Shown here piece after piece: positions 16,132-22,274 of a stretch of DNA of 22,276 nt. This DNA comes from Ornithomonoglobus_A sp034090805. Lineage in GTDB: Bacteria; Bacillota; Clostridia; UBA1381. The notes below the pieces were generated by a model, which saw nothing but the letters and a program-made list of their open reading frames with translations, did no database searches and was not told the DNA's origin. Numbering within the stretch: position 1 is the stretch's first letter; each line of letters opens with the position of its first letter. Made by a program: the position numbers and the translations under genes. The stretch lies in NCBI GenBank assembly GCA_034090805.1, contig JAXDRV010000107.1:1-22276 (forward strand). Direction: 5' to 3'.

Positions 16132-16178
16132 AAAAATTCCTCCTAAGCTTTTTAATACATCTCTTACTTTCTATATAT

Positions 16179-16207
16179 ATTTTACAACCTTTTTCGGTGT
16201 TCGTCAA
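16179..16207 (-). promoter_or_regulatory. galT operon promoter
   Basis: On the minus strand TTGACG (16202-16207) is followed after 17 bp by TAAAAT (16179-16184). The predicted start leaves a leader of about 40 nt before the galT ATG. It likely drives the whole galT-rqcP-yabP-yabQ-divIC-S1 series. Confidence 0.7.
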
Positions 16208-16281
16208 TATTCATTTTTCCGCTTTTCATGTAAAAAAAACACAAATATTCAATTTGAACGGAATTTTTTAAAGGTTATGTA

Positions 16282-16309
16282 TTGAATTTTTGGGATAATG
16301 TGATATAAT
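16282..16309 (+). promoter_or_regulatory. feoAB promoter
   Basis: TTGAAT (16282-16287) and TATAAT (16304-16309) are separated by 16 bp. The predicted start, near 16316, falls at the edge of the palindrome GATAATATTATC. The leader then runs through the hairpin element before reaching feoA, about 310 nt in total. Confidence 0.65.
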
Positions 16310-16317
16310 AAAACAGC

Positions 16318-16330
16318 AGATAATATTATC
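16318..16330. promoter_or_regulatory. Operator-like palindrome at the feo start site
   Basis: GATAATATTATC (16319-16330) is a perfect 12-bp palindrome at the predicted feo transcription start. It resembles the GATAAT/ATTATC half-sites of Fur boxes, without the usual central base. A related sequence lies at the same place in the regulator promoter (19023-19037). Binding by Fur or by the adjacent DtxR-like protein is inference. Confidence 0.45.
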
Positions 16331-16340
16331 AATTTCAACT
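16327..16340. repeat. 14-bp direct repeat, left copy (target duplication)
   Basis: TATCAATTTCAACT, identical to 16596-16609. It borders the hairpin element on the promoter side and overlaps the right half of the operator-like palindrome. Confidence 0.75.
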
Positions 16341-16595
16341 TAGGCGATTGTAAAACTCGATATTTCATCGGAATTTGAGATGTTTCTGCTTGAGCTTCGG
16401 CTCAGACATCCCTCACTTAGTTCGGGAACTCGCCGAAACTCAATCATAAGCATCTCAAATTCTTCCAAAACCATAAAAGCTTGCAGGATTTGAGAGTGTT
16501 TTTGAGTTTGCTCGGACGAGTTGCCGCAAGGAATGTTTGAGTACGAACAAATTTAAAAACACTCTTAAATCCCAAACCGGCATTTTACAATTACC
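16341..16595. mobile_element. Composite MITE-like element, copies C and B (feoA leader)
   Basis: A 255-bp non-coding insert in the feoA leader. The left end is GGCGATTGTAAAA (from 16343); the right end, read inwards, is GGTAATTGTAAAATG, identical to the left end of copy A. Two hairpins lie inside: C pairs 16371-16401 with 16432-16462 (27 of 31), B pairs 16492-16514 with 16544-16566 (19 of 23, the rest G-U compatible). C resembles the element between tsaD and aroB; B and its right flank resemble the ddl-leader element. The inner ends of C and B meet at about 16480 without recognisable termini. Perfect 14-bp repeats flank the whole unit. Confidence 0.75.
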
Positions 16596-16609
16596 TATCA
16601 ATTTCAACT
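16596..16609. repeat. 14-bp direct repeat, right copy (target duplication)
   Basis: TATCAATTTCAACT, identical to 16327-16340, directly abutting the right end of the composite element and just before the feoA ribosome binding site. Confidence 0.75.
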
Positions 16610-16627
16610 GCAAAGGAGCAATATATT

Positions 16628-16906
16628 TTGACACTCAACGATCTTCAGCCGGAGCAAACCGGCATCATTACGGAAATACATATAACCGGGCTTATGAAGC
16701 GCCGCCTTATCGATATGGGCGTCACCTCGGGAACGGCTGTCACCATGCTGCGCACCGCTCCGCTCGGAGATCCCGTGGAATACTCCATACTCGGATATAA
16801 TCTGTGTCTGAGAAGAAACGAAGCGAAAAAGATTACAGTAGAGCCTCTGCGCTCCGATACATCAAATTCCGAAAGGACTGACAGACATGGCAAAAACAAT
16901 CAATAA
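16628..16906 (+). CDS. feoA: FeoA family protein
   Basis: A 92-residue SH3-like accessory protein of ferrous iron uptake, expected to act in the cytoplasm with FeoB. The family pattern is clear: LNDLQPEQTGIITEI, GLMKRRLIDMGVTSGTAVTMLRTAPLGDPVEYSILGYNLCLRRNEAKKI. The start is a TTG at 16628, with AAAGGAG nine to ten bases upstream; an in-frame ATT just before it is a less likely start. The gene overlaps feoB by 20 bp in another frame, so the two are probably coupled. Confidence 0.94.
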   Translation: MTLNDLQPEQTGIITEIHITGLMKRRLIDMGVTSGTAVTMLRTAPLGDPVEYSILGYNLCLRRNEAKKITVEPLRSDTSNSERTDRHGKNNQ

Positions 16907-18953
16907 CAGGACTGTCGTTTTCGCACTCGCCGGCAATCCCAACAGCGGAAAAACAACGCTCTTTAACGAGCTTACCGGCAGCCATTACGAGGTCGGAAAC
17001 TGGGCGGGCGTTACGGTTGAGCGCAAGGAGGGTATATGCAAATACGTTTTCCATAATCACATCACTCATATGGATACGCATGAGCACGAATCGGCTCACC
17101 GCCATGACGACGCCTCCCATAACCACATAAAAATCGTAGACCTGCCCGGTACATACTCCCTTTCGCCCAACTCCGCCGAGGAGGTTATAACGAGAGATTT
17201 TATCCTTAAGGAAAAGCCGGATCTTATCCTTAATATAGTGGACGCAACAAACCTCGAAAGAAATCTGTACCTTACAACGCAGCTTGCCGAAATGGGTACT
17301 CCGATGGTCGTTGCACTTAACATGATGGACGCATTAAAGTCAAACGGCTTTGAAATAGATATAGAATCCCTTGAAAAGCGGTTTGGTATACGGATAATGC
17401 CCATTTCCGCCAGCAAAGGGCGCGGCGTTCAGGATCTCGTAAATGAGGCTCTGTACATAGCGGCAAACGAAAAGCTGCCAAAACCGCCCGTCCATTACGG
17501 CGCAAAGCTTGAAAAAGCAATATCAGCAATAAAAGCCGAGGAGGACTGTCCCAGACTCTGCGCGGTAAAGCTCCTTGAGCGTGACGCAAGACTTGCGGAA
17601 AGCGTAAAATCAGATACTTCCAAAATGCTTGTAGAGAATATTAACACGGAAATTCCCGATATGGAAACGTTCGTTGCGTCAAAGCGGTATAAATTCATCA
17701 AATCGGCAGTAAAGCAGTGCGTTTCGGTAACAGGCGAAAACCGCCAGGCAGAGCGTACAAAGAAAATAGACCGTGTTCTGAATCACAAAATCTGGGCGAT
17801 ACCGATTTTTGTGCTGATAATGTTTCTGATTTTCCAGATAACCTTCGGTCCGTTCGGAACGATGCTTTCGGACTTGGTTGATATGCTGTTCAACGTGAAA
17901 TTTTCCGGTCTTGTCAGCGGTTGGCTTGAAGCGCTCGGAGCGTCCGATTTTGCGAGGGGGCTTGTTGTTGACGGCATAATAGCCGGAGTGGGCGGAGTTA
18001 TTACATTCTTCCCGCAGATAATGCTGCTGTTTTTGTTCCTGTCGTTTATGGAGGATTCGGGATATATGGCAAGAACGGCGTTTATCATGGATAAGCTTTT
18101 TATTAAGCTCGGACTTTCGGGAAAATCCTTTGTGCCGATGATCATGGGCTTCGGCTGCTCCGTTCCGGCAATAATGTCGGTGCGGACGCTTGAGAATGAA
18201 CGTGACCGAAAGCTTACACTGCTGCTTGTTCCGTTTATGTCCTGCGGAGCAAAAATGCCGGTATATGCCGTATTCGTTGCGGCACTGTTCCCCAACAACG
18301 GCGGACTTGTCATATTCAGCCTGTATTTTATCGGCGTTATACTCGGTATAATTTCGGGACTGATTTTTTCAAAAACGGTGCTTAAGGGCGATATTCCGCC
18401 GTTCGTACTGGAGCTGCCCCCGTACCGTATGCCGACGCTCAAATCGACCTTCCATCATATGTGGGAAAAGGCAAAGGATTTCGCAGTAAGAGCAGGTACG
18501 GTGCTGCTTGCGGCAAGTGTTATCATATGGCTGCTGCAAAACCTTGATTTTACACTGCACGTAACGCATGACAGCTCGAAAAGCATAATCGGAGTTATCG
18601 GACACATAATTGCTCCCGTGTTTGCGCCCTGCGGCTTCGGAAACTGGCAGGCGGCGGTCAGCCTTATTTCCGGCTTTGCGGCAAAGGAGGCAGTCGTTTC
18701 GACAATGAGCATACTCCACGGCGTGGGAGATACAAGCGCTCTCGCCGGCTCGCTGTCCGGGATCTTCACACCGCTTCAGGGATATGCGTTCCTTGTATTC
18801 GTTCTGCTGTATGTTCCGTGCGTAGCTGCCGTTTCAGCACTCAGAACGGAGCTTAATTCACGCAAGCTGACACTGTTTTCGGTTGTATGGCAGATAGGCA
18901 TTGCATGGATTATGTCTATGCTGGTATACCAAATAGGAAGTATTTTTGTATAA
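16887..18953 (+). CDS. feoB: Ferrous iron transporter FeoB with His-rich G-domain insertion
   Basis: A 688-residue GTPase-linked Fe(II) permease. G domain: G1 GNPNSGKT (16-23), switch region YEVGNWAGVTVE (34-45), G3 DLPG (85-88), G4 NMMD, and G5 ISASKGRG. Between switch I and G3 is a stretch (56-80) with nine histidines in 25 residues, absent from the common short loop. The membrane part starts at about 295; the conserved cysteine motifs GFGCSVPAIM and FMSCGAKMPVYA form the two pore repeats. AAAGGA lies upstream of the ATG. A DtxR-like regulator follows. The C-terminus ends shortly after the last helix, with no FeoC-like fusion. Confidence 0.96.
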   Translation: MAKTINNRTVVFALAGNPNSGKTTLFNELTGSHYEVGNWAGVTVERKEGICKYVFHNHITHMDTHEHESAHRHDDASHNHIKIVDLPGTYSLSPNSAEEVITRDFILKEKPDLILNIVDATNLERNLYLTTQLAEMGTPMVVALNMMDALKSNGFEIDIESLEKRFGIRIMPISASKGRGVQDLVNEALYIAANEKLPKPPVHYGAKLEKAISAIKAEEDCPRLCAVKLLERDARLAESVKSDTSKMLVENINTEIPDMETFVASKRYKFIKSAVKQCVSVTGENRQAERTKKIDRVLNHKIWAIPIFVLIMFLIFQITFGPFGTMLSDLVDMLFNVKFSGLVSGWLEALGASDFARGLVVDGIIAGVGGVITFFPQIMLLFLFLSFMEDSGYMARTAFIMDKLFIKLGLSGKSFVPMIMGFGCSVPAIMSVRTLENERDRKLTLLLVPFMSCGAKMPVYAVFVAALFPNNGGLVIFSLYFIGVILGIISGLIFSKTVLKGDIPPFVLELPPYRMPTLKSTFHHMWEKAKDFAVRAGTVLLAASVIIWLLQNLDFTLHVTHDSSKSIIGVIGHIIAPVFAPCGFGNWQAAVSLISGFAAKEAVVSTMSILHGVGDTSALAGSLSGIFTPLQGYAFLVFVLLYVPCVAAVSALRTELNSRKLTLFSVVWQIGIAWIMSMLVYQIGSIFV

Positions 18954-18987
18954 ATTTAATAGAATTTCATTTTTTTGCCGTCGGCTA

Positions 18988-19016
18988 TTGCAAATAAAGC
19001 ATTTTTGCGGTATAAT
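18988..19016 (+). promoter_or_regulatory. Promoter of the DtxR-like regulator
   Basis: TTGCAA (18988-18993) and TATAAT (19011-19016) with a 17-bp spacer. The predicted start is near 19023, where AGATAAATATTTTAT (19023-19037) recalls the palindrome at the feo start. The regulator thus has its own promoter behind feoB. Confidence 0.7.
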
Positions 19017-19045
19017 GGATTTAGATAAATATTTTATGCCAACGG

Positions 19046-19083
19046 AGGCACAAAGCTTGATTGCTTTGTGCCTTTTATTTTTT
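19046..19083 (+). terminator. Intrinsic terminator in the regulator leader
   Basis: AGGCACAAAGC (19046-19056) pairs perfectly with GCTTTGTGCCT (19063-19073) around a 6-nt loop, followed by TTTTATTTTTT. It could end feoAB transcripts, but it lies downstream of the regulator promoter and only 7 bases before the GGAGGG binding site. Transcripts from that promoter must therefore read through it to express the regulator. Confidence 0.8.
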
Positions 19084-19102
19084 ATAAACGGAGGGTACGA
19101 AT

Positions 19103-19486
19103 ATGAACACAGCTGCCGATACGTATATTTCAAACGCTCTTGAGGACTATCTTAAGGCAATATATCTTCTGTCAAGGAAAAAGCCTGCCGTCAGGATAAC
19201 GGATATTGCACTTCAGCTCGGAATCTCAAAGCCGAGTGTAAACCGTGCTGTCAATACTCTTAAGGCGCAGGGTCTTGTTCTTCATGAGCCTTACGGTGAT
19301 ATTTTACTCACCCCGGAGGGCGAACGGCTGGGAGGCTCATTTTTCTACAAGCATAAGATGATAAAGCGGTTTTTGACCCAGGTGCTCGGTGTCCCCGAAG
19401 AGCAAGCGGACAGCGAGGCGGACAGCATCGGTCATACGATAAGCCCCGACACAGTGAATAAAATGGCAATGTATATGAACGAATAA
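19103..19486 (+). CDS. DtxR/MntR-family metal-dependent transcriptional regulator
   Basis: 127 residues: a winged helix (about 10-75; recognition helix near KPSVNRAVNTLKAQG) and a short dimerisation domain, with no SH3 domain, so it has MntR size. Aligned by eye with B. subtilis MntR, D15 and H84 keep the D8 and H77 ligands and H111 keeps H103. However, K18 replaces E11, D107 replaces E99 and G110 replaces E102. Metal binding may therefore differ or be reduced. Its place behind feoAB suggests control of iron uptake. GGAGGG lies seven bases before the ATG. Whether it senses iron or manganese cannot be told. Confidence 0.88.
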   Translation: MNTAADTYISNALEDYLKAIYLLSRKKPAVRITDIALQLGISKPSVNRAVNTLKAQGLVLHEPYGDILLTPEGERLGGSFFYKHKMIKRFLTQVLGVPEEQADSEADSIGHTISPDTVNKMAMYMNE

Positions 19487-19576
19487 ATGATACGGGACTG
19501 CCGCCGGTAAAAATATGATAGTTTCAACCATAATGAACGCAGTTTGTCATCTCTGCTACCGGTGTACCCATATCAT
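19487..19576. repeat. Imperfect inverted repeat between convergent genes
   Basis: ATGATACGGG (19487-19496) pairs with CCCATATCAT (19567-19576) and CCGGTA (19504-19509) pairs with TACCGG (19557-19562), with an internal bulge and a long AT-rich loop. It starts right at the regulator stop. It may serve as a two-way transcript end, but no T-run is seen. Confidence 0.35.
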
Positions 19577-19590
19577 GAGAGCCTTCATCA

Positions 19591-20547
19591 TCACTGCACC
19601 GTATTAATCGGTTTTCCATCAATAAAACACCGCAGATTATCCGCAGCAATATTCATCAGCCGACATCGCGCCTCAAACGCCGCCCATGCAATATGCGGCG
19701 TGATGATACAGTTTTTTGCCGTCATGAGCGGATTATCACTCAAGGCAGGCTCCTTCGAAAGAACGTCAACCGCCGCTCCCGCAATTCTCCCGTCATTGAG
19801 AGCAGACGCAAGAGCATACTCATCAACCAACGGACCTCTCGCAGTATTAATCAGAACAGCATTCTTTTTCATTTTCGATATATTCCCCTCACAGACAATC
19901 CCTCTTGTTTCATCCGTCAGCGGGCAATGAAGGCTTATTATGTCCGATTTCCGGAATACCTCCTCCAAAGATGTATGTCTACAATCAATATCCGCATAAC
20001 AGCTGCTTCGACTCCGTGAATAAACCAGAATTTCCATTCCGAACGCCGCTGCAAGCTGCGCGACACAGCGGCCTATCCTTCCGTAGCCTATGATACCAAT
20101 TGTCTTTCCTTTTAATTCAAAAATCGGCTTTTTCCAAAAACAGAACTCTCCGCATTTACTCCATTCTCCCGCCTTTACTGCCTCATGATGCATATGTATG
20201 CTTCTGTACAGCTCAAAAATCAGCGCAAATGTCATTTCCGCCACAGTATCCGTACCGTATGCGGGAATATTTGTTACCACGATTCCCTTCTCGGCAGCAT
20301 ATCCGACATCAACAACGTCATATCCTGTTGCCAGTACCCCGATATATTTCATTTTATCCAGCTTACTGATAGTTTCTTTTCTTAACGGAGTCTTGTTCGT
20401 AATGACTATTTCGCAATCCTTTGCCCGCTCCGTAATCTCATTCTCCGCCGTCACGTCATAAACCGTCAGACTGCCCATTTCTTCAAACGCACTCCAGTCC
20501 AGATCTCCCGGATTCAGGGTGTGTCCGTCCAGTACAACAATATTCAT
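19591..20547 (-). CDS. D-2-hydroxyacid dehydrogenase (NAD(P)-dependent)
   Basis: Rossmann-fold oxidoreductase of the glycerate/2-hydroxyacid dehydrogenase family, interconverting a 2-oxoacid and a D-2-hydroxyacid. The nucleotide loop is G154-Y-G-R-I-G159; the catalytic residues are R237 (NTARGPL), E266 (SKEPAL) and H285 (TPHIAW). After the second beta strand the sequence is VYSRSR, with no acidic residue, which favours NADP(H) over NAD(H). The start at 20547 overlaps the upstream stop by one base (TAATG), and AAGGGGG lies seven bases upstream; an ATG two codons earlier is too close to that site. The substrate is unknown. It is the third gene of a catabolic-looking operon. Confidence 0.92.
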   Translation of the reverse strand: MNIVVLDGHTLNPGDLDWSAFEEMGSLTVYDVTAENEITERAKDCEIVITNKTPLRKETISKLDKMKYIGVLATGYDVVDVGYAAEKGIVVTNIPAYGTDTVAEMTFALIFELYRSIHMHHEAVKAGEWSKCGEFCFWKKPIFELKGKTIGIIGYGRIGRCVAQLAAAFGMEILVYSRSRSSCYADIDCRHTSLEEVFRKSDIISLHCPLTDETRGIVCEGNISKMKKNAVLINTARGPLVDEYALASALNDGRIAGAAVDVLSKEPALSDNPLMTAKNCIITPHIAWAAFEARCRLMNIAADNLRCFIDGKPINTVQ

Positions 20548-21290
20548 TACCATTCCCCCTTAGTGTTGAATTTGTTCCTTGCATTAATATTAAACTGCGC
20601 TCCGGCTCTGTCCATCTGTTCAAGAAGCTGCTCCTTGCTGAGTCCTGAGTTTAAACGTGAACTCGGAATAACCGTACTGCATTCGTTTGTATCCATAAAT
20701 CTTGCCGCCTCAAGAATATAGTCCTCGTCCTCCTCGGGAATTACAATAAAACCATGTTTGTCCGCGTGTATCAGCTGCCCCGGCTTTATTTTGCAGCCAA
20801 ATACCTCAACCTCGCAGCCCCAGCGCACCGGTGTGGAAAACGCATGACCGATACACATTCTTCTTGCAAGTGCCTTAAAGCCGGCATTGCACATTTCATC
20901 TACATCACGCACAGCTCCGTCTGTAATAGTTCCTACACACCCCAACGCCCTGTGTGCATTGCTGTTCACCTCTCCCCAGAATGAGCCGATCACATTTGGC
21001 TTGTCCAAATCCTGCACCACAACAATCTTCGGTCCTTCGACGCTTGCTATGTATTTGCGGTACTCCGTCCAGGCATTCGGATTATCCTTAGGGTGGTTCG
21101 GATTCGACGGTTCGAAAACAACCGTAACCGCTCTGCCTACCATACTCCCCATCTGCGGCATAAAATCTCTCGTTTCCTCAATATTAAAGCATTCCTTACT
21201 CAGATCATGCTTCGTTATTGCTTCAAGTCCGTTATAAATTGTCGGAGTATTCCATCTTTTCAGCTCCAGCATTCCTGTATAGTCAATCAT
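20547..21290 (-). CDS. RraA-like family protein, possible 4-hydroxy-2-oxoacid aldolase
   Basis: A 247-residue member of the RraA/HMG-CHA aldolase fold. The core GSFWGEVNSNAHRALGCVGTITDGAVRD (102-129) carries the D124, R128 and D129 positions used by the aldolase branch for metal and substrate. Older annotations call such proteins dimethylmenaquinone methyltransferase, which is not supported. The context, between a deacetylase and a hydroxyacid dehydrogenase, favours an enzyme of sugar-acid breakdown over the RNase E inhibitor role. It overlaps the deacetylase gene by 8 bp. Confidence 0.85.
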   Translation of the reverse strand: MIDYTGMLELKRWNTPTIYNGLEAITKHDLSKECFNIEETRDFMPQMGSMVGRAVTVVFEPSNPNHPKDNPNAWTEYRKYIASVEGPKIVVVQDLDKPNVIGSFWGEVNSNAHRALGCVGTITDGAVRDVDEMCNAGFKALARRMCIGHAFSTPVRWGCEVEVFGCKIKPGQLIHADKHGFIVIPEEDEDYILEAARFMDTNECSTVIPSSRLNSGLSKEQLLEQMDRAGAQFNINARNKFNTKGEW

Positions 21291-22101
21291 TTTTAGTCTC
21301 CTTTACGTACACTTTCTTTCCCTTTACACATATATTTATGCCGTCATATACAAGATACACGTCAATATCGGACGGGTTATATATAACATCCTCCTCACAC
21401 ACCAGACTACGGTATGCTTCGGTATATCTCACTATTGAAATATTATCGGCATACCATACGTCATCTCTTCCGGATACCATTTTACAAAAATTCTCGATTC
21501 TGTCCCAGTTGTTTTCTATGTCAAATTCATAGGAATGTCCCCAGACGTAAAACAGCTTTATCTCATCATCGTCCTTAAGAAAATCTTCGCACAGCTTAAA
21601 AAGCCTTTCATCTCTGTGCCGGCACGTTCCGTTCCAACGCAAAAAATCCTCCGGTATTCCGAATCCGTCCGAATCCTCGATTGTTCTTGCATATTTTATT
21701 CCGACAGCCTTTAAAATCTCGATGGTTTCATCATCAAAACGTCCGCTCGGATAAGCGAAGCCCTCCGCCTTTGAGCCTGTTATCTCCTCAAGCACCTGCT
21801 TATCCTCCGCAATTTCAATAAGCTTTTCCCTTCTGTCAAGCTTTGTCAGCCACGGGTGAGTTTTTGTGTGGCAGGATATTTCAAACCCGCCGTATACCTC
21901 ATTAATCTCCTCCGGCTTAAAATGCGAATGATCAGCTCCCATATGTGTATACGATCGTCCCATAAGCCCTGAGTTCAGATTAAACGTTGCCTTCAGACCG
22001 TATCTTTTAAATATCTCAATCAAACGTCTGTCCTGAAGGACACCGTCATCGTAGCTTAATGTAAACGCCTTTTTCCTCCGGCTCGGAAATCTCATCTCCA
22101 T
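21283..22101 (-). CDS. Polysaccharide deacetylase family protein (NodB fold)
   Basis: A 272-residue metal-dependent deacetylase-type protein. The likely triad is D19 (SYDDG), H78 and H82 (CHTKTH); further motifs are AYPSGRFDD (116-124) and the histidine of WGHSYEF (187-193). There is no signal peptide, so it should act in the cytoplasm, unlike wall deacetylases. The start has GAGGAA eight bases upstream and lies close behind a good promoter. As first gene of the operon it may remove acetyl or a related group from a small saccharide or amide. The substrate is unknown. Confidence 0.9.
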   Translation of the reverse strand: MEMRFPSRRKKAFTLSYDDGVLQDRRLIEIFKRYGLKATFNLNSGLMGRSYTHMGADHSHFKPEEINEVYGGFEISCHTKTHPWLTKLDRREKLIEIAEDKQVLEEITGSKAEGFAYPSGRFDDETIEILKAVGIKYARTIEDSDGFGIPEDFLRWNGTCRHRDERLFKLCEDFLKDDDEIKLFYVWGHSYEFDIENNWDRIENFCKMVSGRDDVWYADNISIVRYTEAYRSLVCEEDVIYNPSDIDVYLVYDGINICVKGKKVYVKETKND

Positions 22102-22119
22102 AATCTCAATTCCTCTTTT

Positions 22120-22148
22120 ACTTTATTTGTACAGCAAGTATCTGTCAA
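22120..22148 (-). promoter_or_regulatory. Promoter of the deacetylase-RraA-dehydrogenase operon
   Basis: On the minus strand TTGACA (22143-22148, a full consensus -35) is followed after 17 bp by TAAAGT (22120-22125). The predicted leader is very short, about 12 nt. No clear operator was recognised. Confidence 0.68.
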
Positions 22149-22175
22149 CACTTTGTCATCCTTATATAATGACTG

Positions 22176-22274
22176 CTGAACAATTATGAAACGCAGCCGC
22201 ATAGCGGCTTAAAAGCGTTTCATAATTGTTCAGGTGCAAGGATTTTTTCATAAATATGAAAAAATCCTTGCACC
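22176..22274. repeat. Two adjoining perfect palindromes
   Basis: The first pairs 22176-22194 with 22215-22233 (19 bp, perfect) and encloses a second small hairpin, AGCCGC-ATA-GCGGCT (22195-22209). The second pairs 22233-22252 with 22255-22274 (20 bp, perfect, 2-nt loop). They share a single base. No T-run follows, and no gene is seen here. The window ends two bases further on, so the array may continue. Confidence 0.75.

Larger units (their letters stand above)
16132..16627. other. galT/feoA divergent intergenic region
   Basis: This 496-bp stretch has no gene. It holds, from left to right, the galT binding site and promoter, an AT-rich stretch with no recognised feature (16208-16281), the feo promoter with an operator-like palindrome, a double hairpin mobile element with its 14-bp target repeats, and the feoA ribosome binding site AAAGGAG (16612-16618). 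Confidence 0.85.

Noticed and set aside
16341..16595. The feoA leader hairpins could be a metal riboswitch.
   Set aside because: The same units occur before ddl and between tsaD and aroB, and direct repeats flank them, so insertion elements explain them better.
19591..20547. The dehydrogenase could be a VanH-type D-lactate dehydrogenase.
   Set aside because: It lies with RraA-like and deacetylase genes, not with a D-Ala-D-Lac ligase.
44..22274. The spaced palindromes might be CRISPR repeats.
   Set aside because: The stems differ from each other and there are no regular spacers or cas genes.
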